A DNA stretch of 50,879 bases from Leyella stercorea (GTDB lineage: Bacteria > Bacteroidota > Bacteroidia > Bacteroidales > Bacteroidaceae): NCBI RefSeq assembly GCF_021531655.1, contig NZ_JADYUF010000025.1, forward strand, positions 1 to 50,879, in the 5' to 3' direction. Numbering within the stretch: the first letter of the stretch is position 1; each line of letters opens with the position of its first letter. The notes beneath the pieces are model-generated. The model was not told where the DNA came from. It made no database searches and worked only from the letters and a program-made list of their open reading frames with translations. Shown piece by piece: positions 36,380 to 45,355 of this stretch. The position numbers were made by a program, and so were the translations under genes.

Positions 36380-39300
36380 ATGGCTAAAGAAAAAAAGTTT
36401 ATCACATGTGATGGTAACACAGCTGCCGCTCACGTGAGCTACATGTTCACAGAGGTTGCTGCTATCTATCCTATCACTCCATCATCTCCGATGGCTGAGC
36501 ACGTAGATGAATGGGCTGCCAAGGGTCGCAAGAACCTCTTCGGTCAGCGAGTTTCTATCCAGGAAATGGAGTCGGAGGCTGGTGCTGCCGGCGCCCTCCA
36601 CGGATCGCTCCAGGCTGGTGCCCTCACTTCAACATACACTGCATCGCAGGGTCTGTTGCTGATGATTCCTAACATGTACAAGGTTGCCGGCGAGTTGCTG
36701 CCTTGCGTATTCAACGTTTCGGCACGTACATTGGCTTCTCACTCATTGTGTATCTTCGGTGACCACCAGGACGTAATGGCTTGCCGTCAGACAGGCTTCG
36801 CTATGTTCTGCTCTGGTTCGGTACAGGAGGTTATGGACCTCTCGGCTGTGCCTCACCTCGCTACACTCGAGACATCTGTGCCGTTCATCAACTTCTTCGA
36901 CGGCTTCCGTACTTCACACGAGTACCACAAGATCGAGGAGATGGATATGGAAGACATCCGTCCGTTGGTAAATCCCGAATATATCAAGCGTTTCCGCGAC
37001 CGTGCTCTTACACCGGAGCGTCCTGTAACACGCGGTACTGCTGAGAACCCCGAGACATTCTTCACACACCGTGAGGCTTGCAACGAGTACTACGACCGCA
37101 TCCCTGAGGTAGTAGAGAAGTACTGCCAGGAGATGACCAAGATCACAGGCCGTGAGTATCACCTCTTCAACTACTACGGAGCTGAGGATGCTGAGAACGT
37201 AATCATCCTCATGGGTTCGGCTACAGAGCCTGCTCGCGAGGCTATCGACTACCTCAACAAGCAGGGCAAGAAGGTTGGTATGGTGGCTGTTCACCTGTAC
37301 CGTCCGTTCTCGGTTGACTTCCTGAAGAAGGCTCTTCCTGCTACTGTTAAGCGCATCGCTGTTCTCGACCGTACTAAGGAGCCGGGTGCTGAGGGCGAAC
37401 CTCTGTACCTCGACGTTAAGTCGGCTCTCTACGACGACGAGCGCAAGCCGCTTATCGTTGGTGGCCGTTACGGTCTGGGTTCTTCTGATACAACACCTGC
37501 CAAGATTGTCGCTGTATTCAAGAACCTTGAGCTTCCGCAGCCTAAGAACCACTTCACAGTGGGCATCGTTGACGACGTTACATTCACTTCGCTTCCTGAG
37601 GAAGAGGAGATTCCGATGGGCGGCGACGACCTGTTCGAGGCTAAGTTCTACGGACTCGGTGCTGACGGTACTGTAGGTGCCAACAAGAACTCAGTACAGA
37701 TTATCGGTAACAACACCAACAAGTACTGCCAGGCTTACTTCTCATACGACTCAAAGAAGTCGGGTGGCTTCACTTGCTCACACCTGCGTTTCGGCGACAG
37801 CCCAATCCACAGTGCATATCAGGTAAATACTCCTAACTTCGTGGCTTGCCACGTTCAGGCTTACCTCCACATGTATGACGTTACTCGCGGTCTGCGCAAG
37901 AACGGCTACTTCCTGTTGAACACCATCTTCGACGGTGAGGAGCTCGTTAACTTCATTCCTAACAAGGTAAAGCGTTGCTTCGCTCAGAACAACATCACCG
38001 TTTACTATATCAACGCTACTAAGATTGCTCAGGAGATTGGTCTCGGCAACCGTACCAACACCATCCTCCAGTCGGCATTCTTCCGTATCACAGAGGTGAT
38101 TCCTTTGGATCTCGCTGTTGAGCAGATGAAGGCATTCATCGTTAAGTCTTACTCTAAGAAGGGTCAGGACGTTGTCGACAAGAACTTCGCAGCTGTTGAC
38201 CGTGGTGGCGAGTACAAGCAGCTTACTGTTGACCCGGCATGGGCTAACCTCGCTGACGAGGAGGTTAAGGAAGACAACGCTCCGGCATTCGTTAAGGAGC
38301 TCGTTCGTCCTATAAACGGCCAGGCTGGCGACTTGCTGAAGGTTTCTGACTTCGTTAAGCACGACACAGTAGACGGTACATGGCAGAACGGTACTTCTGC
38401 ATTCGAGAAGCGTGGTGTAGAGGCATTCGTTCCTGTATGGAATGTTGAGAACTGTATCCAGTGTAACAAGTGTTCGTTCGTTTGTCCTCACGCTGCTATC
38501 CGTCCGTTCGTTCTTACCGACGAGGAGCTTGCTGGTATCGAGGGGCTTGAGACACAGGAAATCAAGGCTCCGGCTGCTCTGAAGGGCATGCACTTCCGCA
38601 TTGAGACTTCTGTACTCGACTGTCTTGGCTGCGGCAACTGTGCCGACGTTTGCCCGGGCAAGAAGAACAAGGAGACAGGTGAGCTCGAGAAGGCTCTCAA
38701 GATGGTTCCGTTCAACGTTGACGCTGAGGACATGAAGAAGGAAGCACAGAACTGGGAGTACCTCGTTCACAACGTAGCCTCTAAGCAGGATCTCGTAGAC
38801 ATCAAGCAGAGCCCCAAGAACTCTCAGTTCGCTCAGCCTCTGTTCGAGTTCTCAGGCGCTTGCTCTGGTTGCGGTGAGACTCCTTACGTTAAGCTCATCT
38901 CTCAGCTCTTCGGCGACCGTCAGATGATTGCTAACGCTACAGGTTGCTCTTCTATCTACTCAGCTTCTATCCCGTCAACACCTTACACAAAGAACGCTAA
39001 GGGTCAGGGTCCTGCATTCGACAACTCATTGTTCGAGGACTTCTGCGAGTTCGGTCTTGGTATGGTACTCGGCAACAAGAAGATGAAGGAGCGCATCTGC
39101 CACCTCCTCGAAGAGGCTAAGGCTGACGAGCACGTTCCTGCAGAGTTCGTTGCTGCTGCTGATAAGTGGATGGCCAACATGAACGATTCAGAGGGTTCTA
39201 AGGAGGCTGCTGCCGAGCTCAAGCCGCTTATCGCCGCTGGTGCTGAGAAGGGTTGCCCGGTTTGCGCTGAATTGAAGACTCTCGACCACTACCTCGTAAA

Positions 39301-39976
39301 GCGCAGCCAGTGGATTATCGGTGGCGACGGTGCTTCTTACGATATCGGTTACGGCGGTCTCGACCACGTATTGGCTTCTGGTGAGGACGTAAACATCCTC
39401 GTACTCGATACTGAGGTTTACTCTAACACAGGTGGTCAGTCGTCTAAGTCAACTCCGCTCGGTGCTATCGCTCAGTTTGCTGCTCAGGGCAAGCGTATCC
39501 GCAAGAAGGACCTCGGCTTGATGCAGACAACATACGGCTACGTCTACGTAGCTCAGATTGCTATGGGTGCTGACAATGCTCAGACATTGAAGGCTATCCG
39601 CGAGGCAGAGGCTTATCCAGGTCCGTCACTCATCATCGCTTACGCTCCGTGTATCAACCACGGTCTGAAGCGCAAGGGCGGTATGGGTCGCTCACAGAAC
39701 GAGGAGAAGCTCGCTGTTGACTGCGGTTACTGGCACTTGTGGCGTTTCAACCCGCAGTTGGCTGACGAGGGCAAGAACCCGTTCACTCTCGACTCTAAGG
39801 CTCCTAAGTGGGACGACTTCCGCGACTTCCTCCTCGGCGAGGTTCGTTATCTGTCAGTACAGAAGGCATTCCCGAAGGAGGCCGACGAGCTCTTCAGCCA
39901 GGCTGAGAAGATGGCTAAGCTCCGCTACCAGACTTACGTTCGTAAGAGCCAGGAGGACTGGAGCGAGCAGATCTAA
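36380..39976 (+). CDS. nifJ: Pyruvate:ferredoxin (flavodoxin) oxidoreductase
   Basis: 1198 residues, the full one-chain PFOR length. N-terminal pyruvate-binding domain (ITCDGNTAAAHVSYMFTEVAAIYPITPSSPMAEHVDEWA), a two-cluster ferredoxin domain near 690-760 (CIQCNKCSFVCPHAA and CLGCGNCADVCPGKK), a third cluster (GACSGCGET), and the thiamine-diphosphate domain (GDGASYDIGYGGLDH, VLDTEVYSNTGGQ). It oxidises pyruvate to acetyl-CoA and CO2, reducing ferredoxin, the main low-potential electron source of an anaerobe. Very strong codon bias indicates abundant expression. Confidence 0.98.
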   Translation: MAKEKKFITCDGNTAAAHVSYMFTEVAAIYPITPSSPMAEHVDEWAAKGRKNLFGQRVSIQEMESEAGAAGALHGSLQAGALTSTYTASQGLLLMIPNMYKVAGELLPCVFNVSARTLASHSLCIFGDHQDVMACRQTGFAMFCSGSVQEVMDLSAVPHLATLETSVPFINFFDGFRTSHEYHKIEEMDMEDIRPLVNPEYIKRFRDRALTPERPVTRGTAENPETFFTHREACNEYYDRIPEVVEKYCQEMTKITGREYHLFNYYGAEDAENVIILMGSATEPAREAIDYLNKQGKKVGMVAVHLYRPFSVDFLKKALPATVKRIAVLDRTKEPGAEGEPLYLDVKSALYDDERKPLIVGGRYGLGSSDTTPAKIVAVFKNLELPQPKNHFTVGIVDDVTFTSLPEEEEIPMGGDDLFEAKFYGLGADGTVGANKNSVQIIGNNTNKYCQAYFSYDSKKSGGFTCSHLRFGDSPIHSAYQVNTPNFVACHVQAYLHMYDVTRGLRKNGYFLLNTIFDGEELVNFIPNKVKRCFAQNNITVYYINATKIAQEIGLGNRTNTILQSAFFRITEVIPLDLAVEQMKAFIVKSYSKKGQDVVDKNFAAVDRGGEYKQLTVDPAWANLADEEVKEDNAPAFVKELVRPINGQAGDLLKVSDFVKHDTVDGTWQNGTSAFEKRGVEAFVPVWNVENCIQCNKCSFVCPHAAIRPFVLTDEELAGIEGLETQEIKAPAALKGMHFRIETSVLDCLGCGNCADVCPGKKNKETGELEKALKMVPFNVDAEDMKKEAQNWEYLVHNVASKQDLVDIKQSPKNSQFAQPLFEFSGACSGCGETPYVKLISQLFGDRQMIANATGCSSIYSASIPSTPYTKNAKGQGPAFDNSLFEDFCEFGLGMVLGNKKMKERICHLLEEAKADEHVPAEFVAAADKWMANMNDSEGSKEAAAELKPLIAAGAEKGCPVCAELKTLDHYLVKRSQWIIGGDGASYDIGYGGLDHVLASGEDVNILVLDTEVYSNTGGQSSKSTPLGAIAQFAAQGKRIRKKDLGLMQTTYGYVYVAQIAMGADNAQTLKAIREAEAYPGPSLIIAYAPCINHGLKRKGGMGRSQNEEKLAVDCGYWHLWRFNPQLADEGKNPFTLDSKAPKWDDFRDFLLGEVRYLSVQKAFPKEADELFSQAEKMAKLRYQTYVRKSQEDWSEQI

Positions 39977-40043
39977 AAAAATAGAAATTGATGTTTAATG
40001 ATTGATTGCTGGTTTTTAGTGATTGATTATTGAATAGATAATT

Positions 40044-40077
40044 AAGTGGCAGCGCCTTAGGTGTTGCCACTTTTTTT
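40044..40077 (+). terminator. Terminator after nifJ
   Basis: AAGTGGCAGCGCC pairs with GGTGTTGCCACTT around CTTA-type loop bases, with a few mismatches, then a run of T to 40077. It lies 68 bases after the nifJ stop. Confidence 0.8.
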
Positions 40078-40656
40078 GTAGGGGGTGTAGCATTTCGCGA
40101 TCCCCTTTCTTATTTACGCTGAACGGTTTGTTCACCGTCGACTTGCATAATTTAGGACGTTTTTTCAGCTCACTTTTTATGCGAAAATGTGCTTCTAAAG
40201 GTCAGATTTTTGGCTTTTAGGGTTCAAAATTCAATAAAAAGCCCTTTTTCAGGGCAAAAATCCATGGTTTTAATGCCTTTCAAAGACAATACCATAATAC
40301 AAGAAATAAGAGATAATAGCCATGTATTCAGTATGTTAAGCATTTTTTCCAGTTTGCAATCACATTATACGATACTTATACTTCGTTGTGATTGGTGTGC
40401 CGCTTTGGCTTGATTTCGATTGAGAAATGCTTGTTTTTGATAGGGTTTGATGTAGAAACAAGCGAAAATCAATTGCTGACAGTCTGTATTTTGCTCTGAA
40501 AAACCGTCAGAAATTGGCTGTTGAGGCTCTATTTATGTTGAAGAAGAAAAGGAAAGAGCACGAATACGACGATGATGAGGCTTGTGGACGGATGAGTGTT
40601 GTGTATGCAAAATATTGTGTACCAATACATTAGCTATATATATTGCTATTGCGGTT
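40078..40656. other. Gene-poor AT-rich spacer
   Basis: No convincing gene. It holds a small hairpin GCCCTTTTTCAGGGC at about 40242-40256 with A/T tracts on either side, and two short open frames (40189-40413 and 40535-40633) with no recognisable features. Together with the following fold-back and promoter, this makes the largest non-coding gap of the window (1.1 kb). Confidence 0.6.
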
Positions 40657-40827
40657 AGTCATTTAGTCATTTAGTCATTTAGTCATTTTCGATTTTGGGA
40701 ATGTCATTTTTGGGTCTATAGTATAATATATAAATTTATATATTATACTATAGGGGGCTGACTGCACTTTTTTTGATTTTGACTAAATGACTAAATGACT
40801 AAATGACTAAATGACTAAATGACTAAA
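40657..40827. repeat. Fold-back element: 8-bp repeats flanking a 38-bp palindrome
   Basis: Four AGTCATTT units (40657-40688) are followed by a perfect 38-bp AT-rich palindrome at 40716-40753 (centre AAATTT) and, inverted, five full GACTAAAT units and part of a sixth (40781-40827). The two arms are complementary, so the stretch can form one long hairpin or cruciform of about 170 bases. Confidence 0.9.
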
Positions 40828-40888
40828 CCATCGACTACCGTGCCACTATCTGCTTCCCGACAAAATGGTCACGTCATTCCCGACAACT

Positions 40889-40920
40889 ATTGCAAGTGTG
40901 ATTGGAATGTATTAACTTTG
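40889..40920 (+). promoter_or_regulatory. Promoter before the FAD dehydrogenase
   Basis: ATTG at 40889-40892 (one mismatch to TTTG), a 20-bp spacer, and TAACTTTG at 40913-40920. The start codon is 156 bases downstream, leaving a leader that contains a 22-bp duplication. Confidence 0.65.
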
Positions 40921-40963
40921 CAGCCGTGATACAGAACTGACATTTGCAATCTCTGGAGGCTGC

Positions 40964-41007
40964 AGAAATTCTCTCGGCAGACAGTAGAAATTCTCTCGGC
41001 AGACAGT
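40964..41007 (+). repeat. Perfect 22-bp tandem duplication in the leader
   Basis: AGAAATTCTCTCGGCAGAC plus AGT is repeated exactly, at 40964-40985 and 40986-41007, between the promoter and start of the FAD dehydrogenase gene. Confidence 0.9.
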
Positions 41008-41076
41008 AAAGACAGCTTCAATATCACACTATCATAACAACAAACGTTTCACCCAAAACAGATACAGACACACAAG

Positions 41077-42648
41077 ATGATACAGGAATACCAGATACGA
41101 GTTTTGCCCGTTGTGGCTTCAAGCGAGCAGAATATACGACAGTTTGTGGCAGAGGACAAGGGCATTGATGTCCGTACGATTAATGCCGTGCGTGTTCTGA
41201 AGCGTAGCATTGACGCACGCCAGCGCACCATTTTCATCAATCTTACGGTAAGAGTCTACATCAACGAATTGCCACAGGATGACGAGTATGTCAGCACAGA
41301 ATATGGTGATGTAAGTTCAAAGCCAGCAGTGGTTGTTGTGGGCGAAGGACCTGGCGGATTGTTTGCCTCGCTCAGGCTTATTGAACTCGGTCTGCGTCCG
41401 ATTGTGCTGGAACGTGGCAAGAATGTGCGCGACCGCAAGGTAGACCTTGCTAACATAAAGAAAACGCAGAAGGTAGATCCCGAGAGCAACTATTGCTTCG
41501 GCGAGGGTGGGGCAGGAGCCTATTCTGATGGCAAACTATATACCCGCTCAAAGAAGCGTGGCAATATCGAGAAGATTCTTAATGTTTTCTGCCAGCATGG
41601 TGCGTCTACCTCAATCCTTGCCGACGCTCATCCACACATTGGTACCGACAAGTTGCCGAAGGTGATTGAAAATATGCGCGAGACGATAATACGATGCGGT
41701 GGCGAGGTGCATTTTCAGACCAAGATGACACGTCTTGTCATCAACGATGACACAGTTGTGGGTATAGAGGCTCTGAATCTGCTGACGGGTGTCGAGGAGG
41801 TTTATCGCGGACCGGTAATACTTGCTACAGGCCATTCGGCACGCGACGTGTATCGCTATCTTGCCGAGGCTAAGGTGGAGATAGAGGCTAAGGGCATTGC
41901 TGTAGGTGTGCGTCTGGAGCATCCCTCGCAACTGATTGACCAGATACAGTATCATTCAAAACAGGGTAGAGGAAAATATCTGCCTGCGGCTGAGTACAGC
42001 TTTGTGACGCAGGTGGCCGACCGTGGGGTTTATTCGTTCTGTATGTGTCCGGGCGGTTTTGTCATTCCGGCAGCTACCGACAAGGAGCAGCTCGTGGTGA
42101 ACGGTATGAGTCCGAGCAATCGCGGCACTCAATGGAGCAATTCGGGTATGGTAGTTGAGACACGTCCTGAGGATGTGGAAGGCGATGAGAATGATCCGTT
42201 GCGCGTGATGCACTTCCAGGAGCAGCTTGAGCGTGCATGCTGGCAGCAGGGCAATATGAAGCAGACGGCTCCGGCGCAGCGCATGGCCGACTTCGTCAAC
42301 GGCCGCCTCTCGTACGACCTCCCTAAGAGCAGCTATGCGCCAGGTCTGATTTCGTCGCCGTTGCACTTCTGGCTGCCCCGCCAGGTGGGCAAGCGACTGC
42401 AGGAGGGATTCAAGAAGTTTGGCAAGATGAGTCACGGATTCCTCACCAATGAGGCTGTGATGATAGCCACCGAAACACGCACGTCATCGCCGGTACGCAT
42501 TGTGCGCGACCGTGAGACATTGCAGCATGTGCGCATACATGGTCTGTTTCCGTGTGGCGAGGGAGCAGGATATGCAGGCGGCATCGTGTCGGCAGGTGTC
42601 GATGGCGAACGGTGTGCCGAGATGTGTGCCGCCTACATGAAGGTGTAA
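41077..42648 (+). CDS. FAD-dependent dehydrogenase (COG2509-like)
   Basis: 523 residues. An N-terminal region of about 80 residues (ASSEQNIRQFVAEDKGIDVRTINAVRVLKRSIDARQR) precedes the FAD site VVVVGEGPGGLFASLRLIELG and VLERGKNVRDRKVD. It continues with NYCFGEGGAGAYSDGKLYTRSKKRGN, GIAVGVRLEHPSQLID and, at the end, GLFPCGEGAGYAGGIVSAGVDG, which closes the FAD pocket. This is the uncharacterised 'FAD-dependent dehydrogenase' family of about 520 residues. Cytoplasmic; substrate unknown. It stands alone with its own promoter, and converges on the aldose epimerase gene. Confidence 0.92.
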   Translation: MIQEYQIRVLPVVASSEQNIRQFVAEDKGIDVRTINAVRVLKRSIDARQRTIFINLTVRVYINELPQDDEYVSTEYGDVSSKPAVVVVGEGPGGLFASLRLIELGLRPIVLERGKNVRDRKVDLANIKKTQKVDPESNYCFGEGGAGAYSDGKLYTRSKKRGNIEKILNVFCQHGASTSILADAHPHIGTDKLPKVIENMRETIIRCGGEVHFQTKMTRLVINDDTVVGIEALNLLTGVEEVYRGPVILATGHSARDVYRYLAEAKVEIEAKGIAVGVRLEHPSQLIDQIQYHSKQGRGKYLPAAEYSFVTQVADRGVYSFCMCPGGFVIPAATDKEQLVVNGMSPSNRGTQWSNSGMVVETRPEDVEGDENDPLRVMHFQEQLERACWQQGNMKQTAPAQRMADFVNGRLSYDLPKSSYAPGLISSPLHFWLPRQVGKRLQEGFKKFGKMSHGFLTNEAVMIATETRTSSPVRIVRDRETLQHVRIHGLFPCGEGAGYAGGIVSAGVDGERCAEMCAAYMKV

Positions 42649-42653
42649 TAAAT

Positions 42654-42697
42654 AAAAATAGGGGCGAGTAGAGGTTGTTTTACTCGCCTATTTTTAT
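42654..42697. terminator. Bidirectional terminator overlapping a stop codon
   Basis: AAAAATAGGGGCGAGTA (42654-42670) pairs with TACTCGCCTATTTTT (42681-42695), with a 2-base bulge. It ends the FAD dehydrogenase transcript. Its right arm is the last codons of the converging aldose epimerase gene, so it is less well placed for that gene. Confidence 0.75.
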
Positions 42698-43558
42698 GAC
42701 ATATTCGCTCATGAACGAAGCTCCGGGCTGCAGATGGTTCATGAGATATTTGTCGCGGAATTGTCCCTTGTACTCATAATGGTCGTGAACACCATACCAC
42801 GGTTCGAGGCAGATGAATGGGGCGTTCTTGCCGTAGGGAGTCCATATGCCTACACAAGGTGTGTTGAACTTTACCGTAACAACGGGGCGGGCATCCTGCG
42901 GGTCGAGTATCTCGATGGAGTGAAGCTGACAGTGGTCGATGACGATGGCATCGTCCTTGAATGTCTCCTCGTTGAAGGGCAGCAGTCCGCCTTCGAGTGT
43001 CGGCAACGGATAGCGGTCGTCGGTGATGCAGCCTTCGTGGTTGCCGTAGATGCGGTCAATCTCGTCGGTGTTGTCGAAGCGCAGCACGCCCTTGATAGGT
43101 TCGCCCTCGCTGATACCAGGCAGATTGAAAGCAGGATGTGCGCCAATCTGGAAGTGCATCTCACGGGTGTCAGTATTGTGTACATGCCATATTACGTGTA
43201 CCTCATTGTCCACCAGCTTGTAGGTGACAGAGAGCATGAAGCGGTAGGGATATTGGCGCAGTGTGTTCTCGGTCTCGTGCAGTACATAGGTGACGCTGTG
43301 GTCGGTTTGTCGCAGAACCTTGAAGTTCATGTCGCGTGCAAATCCGTGACGGCCCAACTGGTAAGTCTCGCCATCGGTGCGATAGGTGCCTTTCCACAGT
43401 CCGCATACTATAGGGAAGAGTATTGGCGAGCGTCTGCCCCAATACTTGTCGTCGCCCTGCCAAAGATATTCCTTTTCGTCAGCATCCTTGATGCTCTGAA
43501 GTTCGGCACCAAGGTCGGATACTTCAACTGTCAAATATTCGTTTTGTAGCTTTTCCAT
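42680..43558 (-). CDS. Aldose 1-epimerase family protein
   Basis: 292 residues, with the galactose-mutarotase beta-sandwich fold: LTVEVSDLGAELQSIKDADEKEYLWQGD at the start, RRSPILFPIVCGLWKGTY (substrate-site Arg), GRHGFARDMNFKVL with catalytic-site His, GAHPAFNLP with a second His, and ICLEPWYGVHD with the likely base Glu. This resembles the LacX/YeaD-like branch rather than GalM itself. It acts on a sugar or sugar phosphate anomer. Start 43558 (MEKLQ) is chosen because the longer frame nearly abuts cmk. It follows cmk by 30 bases. Confidence 0.9.
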   Translation of the reverse strand: MEKLQNEYLTVEVSDLGAELQSIKDADEKEYLWQGDDKYWGRRSPILFPIVCGLWKGTYRTDGETYQLGRHGFARDMNFKVLRQTDHSVTYVLHETENTLRQYPYRFMLSVTYKLVDNEVHVIWHVHNTDTREMHFQIGAHPAFNLPGISEGEPIKGVLRFDNTDEIDRIYGNHEGCITDDRYPLPTLEGGLLPFNEETFKDDAIVIDHCQLHSIEILDPQDARPVVTVKFNTPCVGIWTPYGKNAPFICLEPWYGVHDHYEYKGQFRDKYLMNHLQPGASFMSEYVIKIGE

Positions 43559-43588
43559 TGTTCGTTTGGTTCTAGTCTTCAAACTTGT

Positions 43589-44278
43589 TTATTTGGTTCT
43601 TTCTTCAAACATCTTCATAAGCCACTGCTTCTGTTCGGCAATGGTCAGATTGCTGTTGTCGAGCAACAGGGCATCGTCAGCCTGGCGCAGTGGTGAAGTG
43701 GCGCGATGGGTATCGATATAGTCACGCTCCTCTACGTTCTTGAGTATGTCGTCGAAGTCGGCTGGCATCCCCTTTGCCTGCAGTTCCTTGTATCGGCGCA
43801 TAGCACGTATCTCGGCTGTGGCAGTAACAAAAATCTTCAGTTCGGCATCGGGGAATACAACTGTTCCGATGTCGCGTCCGTCCATTACGATGCCTTTATC
43901 GCGTCCCATAGCCTGCTGTTGCTCCACCAGTTTGGCGCGTACGAATGGCAGGGCTGCTACAGGACTTACGTGCTGTGACACCTCGAGCGAGCGTATTTGG
44001 TTTTCCACTACCTCACCGTTGAGACAAGCTTCAGGACGACCGGTCTCAGCATTCAGTTTAAACGAAATCTGCACCTGTGGCAGAAGTTGCTCCAGACGTT
44101 CGGCTTCAACATTGCCCTTGCCGTCAAAGAGATTGTTGCGCATTGCAAACAGCGTCACGGCACGATACATAGCGCCCGTGTCAACGTAGATATAGCCCAC
44201 CTCGCGGGCCAAGTCTTTTGCCATAGTGCTTTTTCCGCACGACGAGTATCCGTCAATGGCTATCACAATTTTCTTCAT
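43589..44278 (-). CDS. cmk: Cytidylate kinase
   Basis: 229 residues. P-loop GYSSCGKST at 10-18, [14 protein letters not shown] for CMP binding, [22 protein letters not shown] (the family signature), and [28 protein letters not shown]. It phosphorylates CMP and dCMP. It lies between porQ and the aldose epimerase on the same strand; the porQ-cmk order is one I recall from Porphyromonas. Confidence 0.96.
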   Translation of the reverse strand: MKKIVIAIDGYSSCGKSTMAKDLAREVGYIYVDTGAMYRAVTLFAMRNNLFDGKGNVEAERLEQLLPQVQISFKLNAETGRPEACLNGEVVENQIRSLEVSQHVSPVAALPFVRAKLVEQQQAMGRDKGIVMDGRDIGTVVFPDAELKIFVTATAEIRAMRRYKELQAKGMPADFDDILKNVEERDYIDTHRATSPLRQADDALLLDNSNLTIAEQKQWLMKMFEERTK

Positions 44279-44331
44279 TTCAGTATATAGTCTTATATAA
44301 TTCTCTTTTTACCCTTTTACCTTTTTACCTT

Positions 44332-45282
44332 TCAAAGGTTGAATGCCGCATTCACCACTATCGACGAGCTCGAAACGTGGTATTTGCCATATGCCAGGTT
44401 TATCTTGATGCGGCTGAGATTCAGTCCGGCACCGAACGACAGACCAGCGCCATGCGAACTCTTGCCGTCAGCCGACTCAATCTTCATGTCATGAGCCCGT
44501 CGGAAGTTGTAGCCGCCACCAATCCATATCGACTCCGAGATGACAGCGTCGACACCTAATACAAGGTGGTTGACGAAGCTATAGTTCCAATGGTTAAGGC
44601 CTACCAATGTGGCGGATAGACGGAAGGGCATATTTTCAAATTTCTTGCTTGCGCCGACCTGCAGGTCGATAGGCATACTTTCAAAGTCGTCGTCGTAAGC
44701 CTTGAGCTGTCCACCGAGGTTGCGTGCCACAGCCGACACAGACCATTCGGTATCGGGGTCGTAATAGTTGAGACCAAGGTCGACACCCATAGCCAGTGAG
44801 TTGTAGCTGCCTATGTACGAAGTGATGAATCGGGCAGCAATACCGCCAGCAATGCGACTGCCGAGCATATAAGAGAAATGTCCGCTCACGGCGATGTCCT
44901 TGGCTGAAAATTCGCCCGTCTGCTGATTGTCGGCATCGGTCTGTCGCATTGTGCCGTAATTGATAAACTGTCCACTTACGGCCCATGATATTTTCTCGCC
45001 GACATTGCGGTTGAATGATGCGCTTGCTGCCATCGAGCCCGACATATAAGTCATGAAGTTGAATCCGATGGTCTTGTCGCTTACCGACGACAGCAAGGCA
45101 GGGTTGTGAAAAGTCAGCGAAGCGTCGTCCTCGATAAGCGAAGTGTTGTCGCCGCCCAGCGCCGCAGCGTGCGCACTAACCGGAAGGCGCAGAAAATTAT
45201 ATAGCGTCTGGCTTTCCTGAGCGCACATTGTGGCGATGCTGGCGAATGTAAGTATATAAAATGCGGTTAAAAATCTTTTCAT
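44332..45282 (-). CDS. porQ: Type IX secretion system protein PorQ
   Basis: 316 residues, signal peptide cut after TMCAQ. It begins LYNFLRLPVSAHAAALGGDNTSLIEDDASLTFHNPALL, the PorV/PorQ-type start of an FadL-like outer-membrane barrel, and ends with alternating strands (SHGAGLSFGAGLNLSRIKINLAYGKYHVSS). PorQ belongs to the attachment complex that fixes type IX cargo to the cell surface. A -7-like box lies upstream. A T/C-rich repeat (TTTTTACC, 44306-44330) separates it from cmk. Confidence 0.9.
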   Translation of the reverse strand: MKRFLTAFYILTFASIATMCAQESQTLYNFLRLPVSAHAAALGGDNTSLIEDDASLTFHNPALLSSVSDKTIGFNFMTYMSGSMAASASFNRNVGEKISWAVSGQFINYGTMRQTDADNQQTGEFSAKDIAVSGHFSYMLGSRIAGGIAARFITSYIGSYNSLAMGVDLGLNYYDPDTEWSVSAVARNLGGQLKAYDDDFESMPIDLQVGASKKFENMPFRLSATLVGLNHWNYSFVNHLVLGVDAVISESIWIGGGYNFRRAHDMKIESADGKSSHGAGLSFGAGLNLSRIKINLAYGKYHVSSSSIVVNAAFNL

Positions 45283-45300
45283 CGTTTATATAATATGGTG

Positions 45301-45308
45301 CAAAGTTA
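45301..45308 (-). promoter_or_regulatory. -7 box before porQ
   Basis: On the minus strand it reads TAACTTTG, a full TAnnTTTG match, 18 bases before the ATG. No TTTG at the matching -33 position is seen. Confidence 0.45.
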
Positions 45309-45355
45309 GTAAATAAACGATAAATACCTCATTTTATTGTCTCGTTTTATCATCA

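Noticed and set aside
37778..38770. Minus-strand 330-residue open frame
   Set aside because: It lies antisense to nifJ and arises from that gene's biased codons.
40189..40413. 74-residue open frame in the large spacer
   Set aside because: No start context, motif or ordered hydrophobic pattern; likely chance in AT-rich DNA.
40535..40633. 32-residue open frame rich in Lys, Glu and Asp
   Set aside because: Too short and without support from neighbours; could be a peptide but nothing in the sequence shows it.
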